A DNA stretch of 64,000 nt from Leptobrachium leishanense (GCA_009667805.1 CM019065.1:20301822-20365821), one strand, 5' to 3'. Positions 11,801-22,763 are shown, counted from the first letter of the stretch. Notes: generated by a model not told the origin, from the letters alone. Program-made: numbers and translations.

Positions 11801-12549
11801 CCGCAGGGTCCCCGAAGTGCAGGGAAAAGCCACTGAATGGATCCGAAAAATAAGCAATAACCTGCCGATAAGATCTGAAAAATCTGATCAATTTGAAATG
11901 TTCCAAAAAACACCGAACGCACCCGACGACCAGCCACAAAAAAACCGAACGCATCTGAAAAAAAGCCAACGAACCGCCAAACAGAGCTCTGCTGACCAGC
12001 CACCAGAAAAAGCCAACAAACTGTTGAACAGGGAAAAAAAACACACCCACTTTAAAACTGTTTGCCTGAAAATAAAATATAAGGTCCTATGAATAATAAT
12101 AAAACAGTCTGTTACAGAAAATTTTAAAAAAACGCTATATAAAAAAATAAAAAACACAGAAAAATACCTAAAAATCTAAATAATAAAGAGACTTTTTGCT
12201 GCAAATTAAAAGAATAAACGGTTTAATAGATATTTAATAAGAGCAAGAATATTTTTAACATTGAAATGTATGGGATTCGCCTGAATAAACCTGCCGAATG
12301 AAACCACCGAACGTCAGGGCATTTCTCTGACATTTCTCTGCTGTTCGGTGTCTCTGAATAGATTAATCATTACTTCTCTATGAGGGATTTCACTGCCGTC
12401 GAAACAGCACCGTATTTCGCTGGCAATTCGCCAATATTTGGTGATTTGTCAGGTTTTGAAGAGCTGATTGGCCCCGAAATTGTACCGTACAGGGAAATTC
12501 ACTGTTCGGTGCAATTTTCAGGGCCAGGTTGGCTCTCTTTGAATAACCC
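8859..12549. mobile_element. Large element with GGGTTATTCAAAG inverted ends
   Basis: The ends are GGGTTATTCAAAG and its exact reverse complement, flanked by CTATAT at 8853-8858 and 12550-12555. Beyond the ends, about 8880-9300 and 11890-12240 are inverted relatives (CCGTTTATTCTTTT, TTTGCAGCAAAA). The right arm keeps about 350 bases missing from the left. The A/G-rich middle (9480-11000) includes a duplicated TCTGGGATAAGGTCCTTACAATGG-like segment near 9578 and 9726. It resembles the style of the LTR at 23211, and I recognise no protein. Superfamily is uncertain; the TIR resembles the small MITE at 21127. Confidence 0.55.
11110..11235. repeat. Dispersed repeat also found at 63867-64000
   Basis: The segment beginning TGGTTTCTGCTTTATTGTGC and running through CTGACATGGTGGATGGCTAAA is nearly identical to the last 134 bases of the window. 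It is therefore a dispersed repeat, not unique sequence. No coding potential is visible. Confidence 0.75.
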
Positions 12550-12619
12550 CTATATTAACTAAATTCTTTCACATCACAAAGTAAAACGTCATTTATAGCA
12601 TCATTATAAATCCCCTTAC

Positions 12620-12837
12620 GTTGTACATTTGATCCTTGGTGGCTTCTCATTGAAGAGGGCTTTTCGATAGACATATCCAAGATGCATTGGTAGCAGCACT
12701 CCTATCATTATATCTCCAGGTTGTGTCATTCCATTGGGCTCCGTGATGGGCAGCCGGCATCGCTGGTCCTCAGAGTAAAACACTGGAATGAGGAGGAATA
12801 CAATCAGGTGCCAGATTGTCTTATACATAGAAGACAT
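12620..12837 (-). CDS. Vomeronasal type-2 receptor, exon 1
   Basis: The exon starts with ATG at 12837. It encodes a signal peptide (basic N-terminus, then IWHLIVFLLIPVF), then CRLPITEPNGMTQPGDIMIG and VLLPMHLGYVY, and ends at KCT with a good donor (AC, then GTAAGG at 12619-12614). This matches the first exon of amphibian V2R receptors: the start of the extracellular ligand-binding (Venus flytrap) domain of a class C GPCR used in chemosensation. The first Met was chosen because it leads the signal peptide; a second Met lies three codons later. The reading frame is intact. No exon 2 is visible to the left within 12.6 kb, so the rest lies beyond the window or is lost. Confidence 0.8.
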
Positions 12838-12887
12838 GGTGGGTCTAAAAAGGGAGAGACGGGTGAAAATAGTATGGAATTAATGAA

Positions 12888-13539
12888 CCCCTTAGTGTCT
12901 GATCAGTTTTATCATTTTCTTTACGAACGTTTCCGCTGCTGTTTTTACATTTCTGCGCTGTTTGTGTTTAGATCAAAATTTCCTCTTACTCGTTTATGCA
13001 ACCCATACATATTATATACCATTTTTCTAGCCATTAACCCTTTCGCTGCTGAGGCATTTCCCGCCTCTGTGCTGAGGTCATTTTTACCGGTTTTGCTCAT
13101 CATGTTTAAACGTGTTTTGAAGGCTTATTTTAGTATATTACCCAGACATATTATATATCGTTCTTTCCGTCAGACTCGGTAGATTCATAATATGTCATTA
13201 TTATATGTATACGTTATGTCATGTCTGTATATTATAACAAAAAATGCAATAAAATATGTATTTTCAATAATTTACAATGTGTAAAGTGTTTTTTTTTCAC
13301 ATTTTAACATGCGAGCAATTGCGGTTATATTTTGTATGGGGTGCGCTTGTTAAAAAAATTAGAGATGGGGTCTCGTTACATTTTTTTGGGGAAAATTACG
13401 CGCTTTTTAACAAACGCACCGCATACAAAAAGCGTTAGTGCAGCATCATTGTTCACATTATAATTGAAATGGGAACAATATTGCTGCATTTTAACAAACC
13501 AAAAAAAAGAAAAAAAAATTGTTTATTTTTTTTTTATAA

Positions 13540-13573
<34 letters not shown>

Positions 13574-14762
13574 TTTTTTTTTTACAAAATTTTTCACAGT
13601 AGTGTTTGGTATCGTTGGAATGGCCATGCTCTGCCGCGATGACACCTAATTTCAGCGGCTGCGGTTCCGGATGCTGGGCTGACATCGAGGATGTCAGCCC
13701 GCACCGGGGGGGCCAGCGATCGGCCGGAACCCGGCCGAACGCTGACCCCAATGGGAGGACGCACTCAGTGCGTCCTCCGCATACCAGCAGTAATGCAGAG
13801 GATGCGCTGAGCGCGTCCTCCGCATTGAAGTGGTTAAATGGACTTTCTAAAGATAACATTATTTCCATCATATCCTATGATTTACTATAAAAAGAAATTA
13901 TGAAATATAAAAAGAAAAAATTAAAAAAAACACACTTTTCAAAATTTAATCCCCAAAATGACCTCAGCTAAATAGGTTTGAAATTTTGTCTTTAGATTAG
14001 AAATACCCAATTTTTACATGTTTTTGCTTTTAACTGATTCACTGCTGAACCAGTCCACCTCTGTGCGCTGAGCTCATTTTGACCGTTTTCTGCTCATCGT
14101 GTTTAAACATCAATTAAAGCCCTATTTTATTATACCCCCAGACAATAAATTTTATTTTTAAAAAACACACTTTTTGTATTATCATTATTCTTTTTTTTTT
14201 TTTACACCAAACATAGTCATGTTTGGTATCATTGGAAAAGCCATGATCAGGCCTTTCCAATGATATCAAAGATGTCCCTATAGCTGGATCCCCCTATCTC
14301 TACTTGGCAGCTAGGCGGTTAACTGGCCCACTGGCGTCAGACATATGGCGACGATGTTAGTGGGTGGGGGGGTGACCCGGAGGCTTGGCTGACATCCAAG
14401 ATGTAAGCCACTTCTGGTTTTGAATAGCAATTCGGCACCTGGGGGGGTTAAAGAGAGGCACCACTGAAAAGGGGAGACTCTCCCCTTTCCTGTGGTACCT
14501 TTCCTTTATTTTTCTGCTTTGAGTGGTTTTCCTATACAGGCACCGGGGGGCGCCTGGCGATGACATCATCACGGACATTGATGATGTCATCATAACTTCT
14601 GGGCACCCTGAATAGGCAGGGTAGTCTTCCTGCCTGCCAGACCGGACAGAGAGAGGAGTATAAGGAGGGAGGTTAGGAGACCGTGACGTCCATAGTACGT
14701 CCGCGGTCGTTAAGGGGATTTCCCCACAGGACGCACTATGGAAATCAGCAGTCAGGAAGGGG
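12888..14762. mobile_element. piggyBac-like element, nested host copy
   Basis: The right end, read inward, is CCCCTTCCTGACTGC with TTAA at 14763-14766. The left end is CCCCTTAGTGTCTG with TGAA at 12884-12887, probably a mutated TTAA. It is related to the element at 1227-2093 and is interrupted by a second piggyBac-like element at 13038-13833. It begins 51 bases upstream of the V2R exon 1 start codon. There is no transposase frame. Confidence 0.6.
13038..13833. mobile_element. piggyBac-like MITE, copy A
   Basis: Flanked by TTAA at 13034-13037 and 13834-13837. Ends are CCCTTTCGCTGCTGAGGC and, read inward, CCACTTCAATGCGG. It matches both halves of the element at 41536-42769 but lacks about 415 bases corresponding to 42130-42560. 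It contains long poly-T runs around 13540-13585. It is non-autonomous. Confidence 0.75.
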
Positions 14763-15091
14763 TTAATTCAACTTGTATCATAAAGGGACTTTTTATAACA
14801 ATTGCAAAAATACAACTATGGTTTTCATAGCACGCGTGAGAATCAAAGCCGTCTGAAGGTCGCTGGGCGATTCATTAATGTCACTTAGAGTCACTTTTTC
14901 TGTATGTTGGATTTAAAGTCTTCTATAACATAATGGTGATTCCACTGGTTTGCTATGAATCTATGTTACCGATCCGTCTCTCAGTCTACTGAATGGCCGG
15001 ATATCATCCAGTCTCTATTACACAGGTTTAAAATCCAATTTCACATGAAATAAAAGGGTAAATTAAGAATGTAACATCTCCCATAATATAG

Positions 15092-15690
15092 TAGGCTTGT
15101 GCACCGATTTTTTTTTCGGTTCGATTCGGTTCGATTTTTCGGATTTTTAAACTTTTCGATTCGGCTCGTTTCGACCGATTTCGGTTTCGATTCGATTCGG
15201 TTCGACCTGTTTTTCGGGTACATTTTTTTTCGGAATTTCGACCATTTTTCGTATTTTCGTGTCACTGTGCTCGGTTTTTGTATCGACTTTTCGTTTTTTC
15301 GAAAAATTTTCGTTTTTCAGAAAATTTTCGTTTTTACAAAATTTTCATTTTTACTAAATTTTCGTTTTTCGGAAAATTTACATTTTTCGGAATTGCACAT
15401 TTTTCGGCATATCGACCATTTTTCGTATTTTTCGTGTCATTTTGCCCGTTTTTTGTATCGACTTTTCGTTTTTCGGAAAATTTTCGTTTTTCGGAACATC
15501 TGTTCTCCTCGTTTGCCACATTTCAAGCCCATTCGAAAAATCCAAAAATATTTCGTTTCGGCTCAGAAAACATTTCGGATCTGAACTTTTCGGATCTAAA
15601 ATTTTTCGGAAATTCGGCCGCATCCGAAAACACGAATCGGGAAATTTCGTGAAAATTCCGAAATTCCGAAACCCGAAACGCACATCCCTA
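15092..15690. mobile_element. hAT MITE rich in TTTTCG motifs
   Basis: The 8-bp direct repeat TAATATAG flanks it at 15084-15091 and 15691-15698. Ends are TAGGCTTGTGC and, read inward, TAGGGATGTGCG, so it is hAT-like. The interior is dominated by TTTTCG/CGAAAA words in many variants, giving open frames on both strands that are compositional. A related left end occurs at 51404. Confidence 0.8.
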
Positions 15691-15698
15691 TAATATAG

Positions 15699-16767
15699 AA
15701 AAGTACAGGGAAACCCCCAAATCTGATGTTCAAAGGCATATAAACACCGATCAGCACGCGGCTTCGATATCTTGATAAATCTTTCTCAACCTTGACATAA
15801 ACATCTTCAACATCGTGACCCAAGTCATTTTAAACCTTTACAAAAAGTTCATGCACATCTTGTCCTGAAGGTCGGTCATTCTAAACCTTGAGTAAGAACT
15901 GTCTGTGGGTCGAAATCTCACAGTTTGTGCAGCTAAAAAAGACATGTTGCGTTTCAGAAATTCTAGAGCAGTGTTTGTTTGCTTTGATACGTTTGGAATG
16001 TGGCAGATCCTGAGGTTAGTTGTAGCATCGCTATAGCAGGAGCTCCCTCACGACATTGTCGTTTTGTCTGCACAATGTGTGTAACACATAATTGAAGAGC
16101 AGGACCAACACAATGCCTCGTAGATCAGTAAGAGAGAAAGCTGATGGACAGATATGCCGTGTGACTTGTTGTGGGGTCATACAGGTGCAGGGAAGATCCA
16201 GATTACAATTGTAAGAAAATGCATGAAATCTGATATGGGAAATTCTTAGTTTTTACAATAAGAATCCTCCCCTCCTTTTATCCCATTATTTCAGTGCTGC
16301 CAACTCTTGAGTTTGTGCTTGTTCATTGTAATTCGGCAGAAACAAAGGAGTCACAGAAGCAGCTTTATAGATTTAATGACGCTACCGCTGGACCTTTTCA
16401 TCGCAATATTTTTTGTTGATATCTGCCTGAAGCTATAATAAAATATGTCAGAATGCACATTTTCTGTCTTTTTTACTGTCATTTATCTTAAATGTCTTCA
16501 TTTATGTTAAAATAAAAAATTAGATTTTTTTAAAAATGGATTTAATTGATGAAATGTTCAGACAAGTAATTGTTAGTATCTGGATAACAGCCTGTGATTG
16601 GTCATTGGCAGAATGAAAAGGAATAGATTTGCACATAGAAAATATTAACTCAGTAACACAATGTTTGGCGACAGTTAAGTAATATGGAATGAATGAATGA
16701 AAGAATATGATCAGTAACAGAATGGTAAATAATATAATGAAAGAACCTGGAATAATAAGAAATAGTA
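15699..16767. other. No gene recognised
   Basis: About 1.07 kb of mixed-composition sequence with no recognisable coding frame, terminal inverted repeats or RNA gene. The last 100 bases already show words (GAATGATCAG-like) of the satellite that follows. Confidence 0.5.
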
Positions 16768-16880
16768 TGATCATAGTTACATAGGCTGAAAAAAGACATT
16801 GCGTCCATCAGGTTCAGCCTTTCACACAACACCTACTGCTTCTGATCCAAAAGAAGGCAAAAAACCCAGTCTGAAGTGCT
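16768..16880 (-). mobile_element. LINE (CR1/L2-type) 3' fragment
   Basis: Contains CATAGTTACATAGGCTGAAA followed by AAGACATTGCGTCCATCAGG. On the minus strand this reads as the widespread tetrapod LINE tail that ends with an ACTATG-like word. It is a short 5'-truncated fragment inside the satellite region. The assignment rests on recognised consensus words only. Confidence 0.5.
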
Positions 16881-16904
16881 AAGCATAGAAAGGTTATTAA
16901 CTGA

Positions 16905-18000
16905 ATGTTCAGAAAGAATGAGCAATAATATAATAAATTCACATAAAATGATCAAAAATAAAATGATAAGTAATATAATGTATTAACATGGAATGATCAG
17001 TAACAGAATGATAAGTAATAATTCATTATATTACTTATCATTCTGTTACTGATCATTCCATGTTAATTCATTATATTACTTATCATTCTGTTACTGATCA
17101 TTCCATAATAATTCATTGTATTACTTATCATTCTGTTACTGATCATTTCATGTTAATTCATTATATTACTTATCATTCTGTTACTGATCATTCCATGTTA
17201 ATTCATTATATTACTTAACCTGGAATGATCAGTAACAGAATGATAAGTAATATAATGAATAAACATGGAATGATCAGTAACAGAATGATAAGTAATATAA
17301 TGAATTAACACGGAATGATCAGTAACAGAATGATAAGTAATACAATGAATTAACATGGAATGATCAGTAACAGAATGATAAGTAATATAATGAATTAACA
17401 TGAATGATCAGTAACAGAAGATAAGTAATATAATGAATTAATATGGAATGATCAGTAACAGAATGATAAGTAATATAATGAATTAACATGGAATGATCAG
17501 TAACAGAATGATAAGTAATATAATGAATTAACGTGGAATGATCAGTAACAGAATGATAAGTAATATAATAATTAACACGGAATGATCAGTAACAGAATGA
17601 TAAGTAATATAATGAATTAACATGGAATGATCAGTAACAGAATGATAAGTAATATAATGAATTAACGTGGAATGATCAGTAACAGAATGAAAGTAATATA
17701 ATGAATTAACACGGAATGATCAGTAACAGAATGATAAGTAATATAATGAATTAACATGGAATGATCAGTAACAGAATGATAAGTAATATAATGAATTAAC
17801 ATGGAATGATCAGTAACAGAATGATAAGTAATATAATGAATTAACATGGAATGATCAGTAACAGAATGATAAGTAATATAATGAATTAACATGGAATGAT
17901 CAGGTAACAGAATGATAAGTAATATAATGAATTAACATGGAATGATCAGTAACAGAATGCTAAGTAATATAATAAATTAACACAGAGAGATCAGTAACAG
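16905..18000. repeat. 45-bp satellite with an inverted block
   Basis: About 24 copies of a 45-bp unit containing GGAATGATCAGTAACAGAAT followed by GATAAGTAATATAATGAATT. Copies before about 17020 and after 17220 run on the plus strand; four copies at about 17025-17215 are inverted, making a palindrome centred near 17020. Because 45 is a multiple of three, minus-strand frames read as a 15-residue repeat (HYITYHSVTDHS plus three residues). There are no other gene signals. Confidence 0.9.
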
Positions 18001-19544
18001 AATGTGCTGCAAACCTCAAGTTGACATAAAATGATGAGTAACAGAAGTTTCAGTAAAGGAATGGTCGGTGACAGAATGAATAGACATGTAACCAAAATAA
18101 AAATAATCAATAGACAAGGAAAGATCAGACAGAGAATTATCAGACAGACGTTTGACTATTATCAGGTGGTGACAGGATCGTGCACCTCTCAGATATTGTA
18201 TCTTACTCACTCTCTCCTCATTTACTGAGTGTAACCAAGCAGCAGCATTTCCTAAAGAAGCTGTTTATAAAGCGACGAACATATTCAGCATTAACCCCTT
18301 ATACGCAAAAGGAAGCAACATGTTTTCCAGTGGGATATTCGTGTGAGTGGTCTATGGAGAGACAGCATGTTCTATCAATGGTTCCACAGGGGGTTCCAGG
18401 CTGTACCCTAAGGGCTTGGCCATCCTGCGCTGTGATAGCTGTAACATGGGGAATTTAACATCTCACTCCTGAGACTTATCAGAGAATAATATGCAGATCT
18501 ATGTCATCCCTGAAAATACAACTGCTGGTTTATATCATTGTGTGGCATATAGGAGCGTGATTGAAATTTTAATCATATACAGTATGTAACATGTTTTTCC
18601 ACATTTTCTCACTATTTGTTTTCGGTTATATATTCTATAAAACAGAAAAGGAGAACCTTTTACTTTATTTTTATGTGGAAATATTAGACAGAACTGAAAA
18701 TATACATGCTTTTTCACTTTTTTTTTTCTTTTTCATGAATGATATGACTGTATAAAACACTGTCCTTGCTCTCAGCGTGGGAAATGAGAAGGTGAAACGC
18801 GGCAGCAGCATTGTTCATTTTATATGTGCAAAGTGCACAATGCTGCGGTCTTTTATTTTTTTTTATTTTTGAACATTTTCTCAATTTCCTTATTTCTTTT
18901 TAATTTTAAAAGGTCATGTTTGCAATCAGTGGACAGGCCAGACTCTTGTCTTTCTAACGACACCTCACATTACCTTGTGGGGTGTTATTGGATAACCTGC
19001 TTTCAGGCTTTTCCAGTAACACCTAATATGACTTTGTGGGTCATACATGGGTCCAAATAATCCCTGTATCTCCTGTATTGGGATTTCCCTGCTGGACAGG
19101 CAGAGGAAAATCATATGCGCGATGACTCTTGCAGCCGGGACGGGGGCAGTCCTACAGTGAGGGCTAACATAATTAGACCAGGGACAGATAATGGGATTAG
19201 TATTGCTCAACATTCGGCAAACAAGATAGAACAATATACAATCAAACCGATTCCAAAACACAGAAATGAATCTCCTAGGTTTATATACCTTTCTTAATTA
19301 CATAATGGAGCACAGTTGTTAGTATGTAGCTGTAAGATCCTCCTGCTAGTTCCTCATTGGTGTATTGATGATTGGCAGGTCTTCCCTGCCAATCATATGT
19401 TTAGACTTCAGGGGTCAATAGAACGATCGTTACTATTTTGTATGTCAAAACAAAGTTCAATTAGTTCTTTTGGCTACATTCTCAAAGTGTATTTCACTCT
19501 TTCCCCTTCTATTTTAATGATTGCTTTATGGGTTCTAAAAGACA
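18001..19544. other. No gene recognised
   Basis: AT-rich sequence with short palindromes, for example around 18800-18850 (GCAGCAGCATTGTTCATTTT and its near complement). Similar hairpin cores are seen near 13445 and 33600, suggesting decayed MITEs. No coding frame is convincing. Confidence 0.45.
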
Positions 19545-19619
19545 AAGATCGTGGTGCAATGGATAGTGCACTGGACTTCAAGAACATTGAAGCAACCTGT
19601 TGTCTGTGGGTTTGAGCCA
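19545..19619 (+). pseudogene. tRNA-Arg-like pseudogene
   Basis: GTGGTGCAATGGATAGTGCA then CTGGACTTC matches the D-arm and anticodon arm of vertebrate tRNA-Arg(TCT). A short insert occurs where that tRNA has an intron. TGTGGGTTTGAGCC then matches the T-arm B box. The nucleotides at the anticodon position read TCA, the 3' half of the T stem is wrong and the acceptor stem does not pair. It is therefore a pseudogene or the head of a tRNA-derived SINE. It runs straight into a tandem repeat. Confidence 0.55.
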
Positions 19620-19830
19620 GATCCTGGGGAGCACCGAGCTGCCAGATCATGCAGCCAGATCCTGGGTGGACCGACCTGCCAGATCCTGGGGAGCACCAAG
19701 CAGCCAGACCCTGCAGCCAGATCCTGAGTGCATGGAGCAGCCAGATCCTGGGCAGCACTTAGCCGGATCCTGGGGAGCAATGAGCAGCCAGATCCTGGGT
19801 GTACCAAGCAGCCACATCAATGGGAGCACT
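19615..19830. repeat. Tandem repeat, unit about 30-35 bp
   Basis: Seven or so imperfect copies of CAGCCAGATCCTGGG followed by GAGCACC- or TGGACC-like spacers. It starts inside the tRNA-like B box and ends at the MITE end at 19834. Frames on both strands are by-products of the repeat. Confidence 0.8.
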
Positions 19831-19833
19831 AAG

Positions 19834-20060
19834 GCTGGGGTCAGACGAGCGCAGTTATCACGTCCATGTTGCCGCACATTTGTACGTCTGTGGCAGCATA
19901 GCATTCTGACCAATGGAGCCCCACACACGAAGTACGTCCGCACAGAAGTGCGGATGCATGACGGACGTGGCAAATGGACACAGGTTAGGCAAGAACGTAA
20001 TACTGCTAGAACGGACGTGTGGAGTGTGCCACGTCTGCATAGCTTTGTTTGTGAGTGACG
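19834..20060. mobile_element. Truncated MITE, left end only
   Basis: Begins AAGGCTGGGGTCAGACGAGC, matching the ends of the MITE at 8246-8671. The interior has the same CG-rich style (ACGTACG, GCGGATGC words). No matching right end is found, so the right boundary is approximate. Confidence 0.5.
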
Positions 20061-20459
20061 GAACTTAGTCACATGGACTGCATTTATACATCCAGCATTT
20101 TTGACGTACAAAATGTTTTTTAATTTTAATTCATTTTCCCTGCTACATCCGTCAAATAATTGAGGATGCTAATGGGGAAAACCTGCACCTGCAAGTCTTC
20201 CTGTAACGTCTCCATTTTAGCACCATATTACGGGACAGGTGCTAATTCAGCAGCCTGCCTCGTAACGCAATGCAACCCTCCCTGATACTTCATGGAGGTT
20301 TGTGCTGCCGGGACGTGAGCCCTTTGTGATCATGAAAGATTGCGTAGAGCTGCAGAGTGATTTGCAGAGGCAGACTGAGGAAGCTTGTCACTCTGCTCAA
20401 GGCAACTAGAAGCATCAAATTAGACCATCCATTCTTGCTGCAGAATGAGAGGCGAGTAT

Positions 20460-20775
20460 CTGATTTATTGGGGGGGGGGGTTTCAGCTGGTGCTAACTGA
20501 TTCTTCAGAATACAATCAGTTAGCTCCAGCTTCTAGCTGTGGTTAACTTTTTCATTACCATATCGATGGGGTAAGTAGTATTAGGATTTTGCACTCCCAA
20601 TGTTAAGTATAGGGTCCGCAATGTACAGTAAGCTCCCACAAGCTTGCTCAATCACTGATGCAGTAACGGATTTTTTTAACCCATTAGCGATATAATATGG
20701 GGGGGCATGCATTAAAGTCTTATCAGGTACCTGAGCGCCAAAATTAGCTTTATGATTATGAATAGAGCCCAAGGT
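20460..20775. mobile_element. Decayed Harbinger-like MITE remnant
   Basis: Contains diverged forms of words from the copies at 6896 and 40720 (GCTGGTGCTAACTGATTCT, CTGTGGTTAACTTTTTC, GCACTCCCAATGTTAAGTAT, GAGCCC at the end). The left boundary is not clear. Confidence 0.45.
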
Positions 20776-21126
20776 GTTCAATGTGTTCCTAGTCCTTATC
20801 AAGAAAAAAAACAATATACTGTGTATAGGTAGGAAGTGATTTATATTTCTATCCAAGAGATAGAGATAGAGGTGATAGTCTTTTTGAAGAGTTGGATAGC
20901 GCATCTATAGTGTCATATTCTTTAGTGGTATCAGCAACTGGAACTCCAATTGGCCCAAACTTCAAAACGAATCCCCCATCACCTTCTTATCCAATACTGA
21001 TCTGAAATAATGAGGGGCAGTATATGGTGTAGTATTTGAAAATATAAAATCAATTAAAATCAAACAAACAACAAACTCAAATTTTGTAAAGCACATAATG
21101 TGCCTATGCGCCGTATCTAAAACTTA

Positions 21127-21305
21127 CAGGGTTATTCAGAGAGCGTGAAAAGCAGGAGAATGACTGGAGAATGAAAAATTCTAGGTCAAAATTGCCAAAC
21201 CAGAAAAATTCTTCCTTTCATCTCACTTTCCAAATCAGCTATTTTGACCTAGAATTTTTCATTCTCCAGTCATTCTCCTGCTGTCACACTCTCTGAATAA
21301 CCCTG
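21127..21305. mobile_element. 179-bp palindromic MITE
   Basis: Ends CAGGGTTATTCAGAGAG and its reverse complement. The interior is also largely palindromic (AGGAGAATGACTGGAGAATG against its complement). Flanks are TTA at 21124-21126 and ATA at 21306-21308. The reverse complement of 30657-30720 contains the uninterrupted flanks with a single TTA, giving an empty site. A 3-bp duplication suggests Harbinger-like mobilisation. Confidence 0.75.
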
Positions 21306-21446
21306 ATAGTATTTATTATGCACTTAAAACCAGGACAAACATACACATTTTTTTTTTTGAGAAATTATTTTACCAGGAAAGATAAAAACGAGAGAAATCT
21401 CAATGTAAGTATGTCCTGGGTGGAGAGTATGTACTGTCAGGTGTCT

Positions 21447-22763
21447 TGCAGAGGAGGGCTGGATATTAAAAACCCTTTATAACAAGCAGCGCTGGGAGAA
21501 GAGAGGGACTTTATAAAAACGTGTGTTATATCCCCTCCCTCTCTGCATAATAGGGGCTTAGGTCAGATACATTTTATATTATCCAGGAGCACTATGCCCC
21601 TTTCCTCATCTATAATACACGTTTTATATAAAGTCCCTCTCCTCTCCCAGTGCTGCTTGTTATAAAGTTTTTTTTTACATCTGATACATTTAGTATCCAG
21701 CTCTCACAGTTACTCTGTCATTATGAGCCTTCAGTGTGATTTATGCGAATGTTTTCCCTGGATTTAAAGTGCTTTATTTTATTATAAAAATAAATTTGCA
21801 CCAGTCATTTCTTCTCTGAGCTTTCAGACCGATTTACGTTAATATTTTCCCTCTCCCCTGCTTTTATATTCCTGTGTCTCCCCCACAGAGATACAAAGTT
21901 TAAGTAAAAGTTCCCTCACCTGTGTTGGATAAGCATTGCATTCCGAAGTTCTGCACCCTCCACATGCCAATGCAGTAGGATGTTCTATACAGAGAGGGGA
22001 ATTAATTAATGCAGGAGGATGTTCAATACATTATACAGAGAGGGGTATTAATGCAGGAGGATGTTATATACATTATACAGAGAAAGGTATAAATTGAGGG
22101 GGATGTTCTATACAGAGAAGGATATTAATTAATGCAGGAGCATGTTCTATACATTACACAGAGAGCAGCCTTTTTTTTAGCCCTTTAAATCCAGTGACTG
22201 AGCGCTGAGATCGGCTGCTTGTTATATTATCTCTCAGTACAATGTATCAGGCTCAGCTGTTACAGTAACTTACTGTAACAGCGCTCAGAGTTTCAGTAAA
22301 ACAAGGAAATAATATTGTTCTAACCTCTTATATATAAAAATATTATTTACTAGTTTTACTGAAACTCTGAGCGCTGTGATGAGCAGCAGTCAGTTACTGT
22401 AACAGCTTTGCCTGACACGGGGCAGTATTACAATGTTGGTGCTAACTTAACCAGAGCTGTTGTAAACTGAAAACCTCCATAGACTATAATGGCTCTGGGA
22501 AGTTTACAACAGCTCTGGTTAAGTTAGCACCAACTATGTAATATGGCCCACATTGTGCTGAGAATGAGAGATACTGTAACAAGCAGCGATCTCAGCCCTC
22601 TGAGGAGCCACTACAATAGTAATTGTATCCACTAGTTTTCGGATGAATGAAATTAGTTTTCATACTAAAGAACTGAAAACTAATTTCTTTAGCAACTAAA
22701 TAAATTGAATTTTAGGACTAATCCATTATTTCAAAACAAAATTTTGTGCTGTGCACATGTCTA
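21447..22763. mobile_element. hAT non-autonomous element, TAGACATGTGC family, copy 2
   Basis: Matches 34440-35565 over its length, including the palindrome around 22285-22375 (CAGTAAAAC and its complement) and repeated GCAGGAGGATGTTCTATACA words. The right end is TGCACATGTCTA at 22763. The first 400 bases of the family are replaced by unrelated sequence, so the left end is truncated. A 130-bp MITE is nested at 22420-22549. Confidence 0.7.
22420..22549. mobile_element. 130-bp fold-back MITE, Harbinger-like
   Basis: Ends GGGCAGTATTACA and, read inward, GGGCCATATTACATAG. About 45-base arms containing GGTGCTAACTTAACCAGAGC pair with each other. The second hAT copy (35350 region) lacks this segment and gives the empty site with a single ACA; here ACG and ACA flank the element. 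The insertion is thus directly visible. Confidence 0.8.

Noticed and set aside
15099..15693. Phe/Ser/Arg-rich frames on both strands
   Set aside because: They fall entirely within a hAT MITE made of TTTTCG variants and are compositional.
17198..17892. Minus-strand frames reading as a repeated HYITYHSVTDHS peptide
   Set aside because: The 45-bp satellite unit is a multiple of three, which keeps frames open by itself. Single-base indels in the array break them.
16905..18000. CRISPR-like array
   Set aside because: Units are contiguous 45-bp repeats without unique spacers, in a eukaryotic context.
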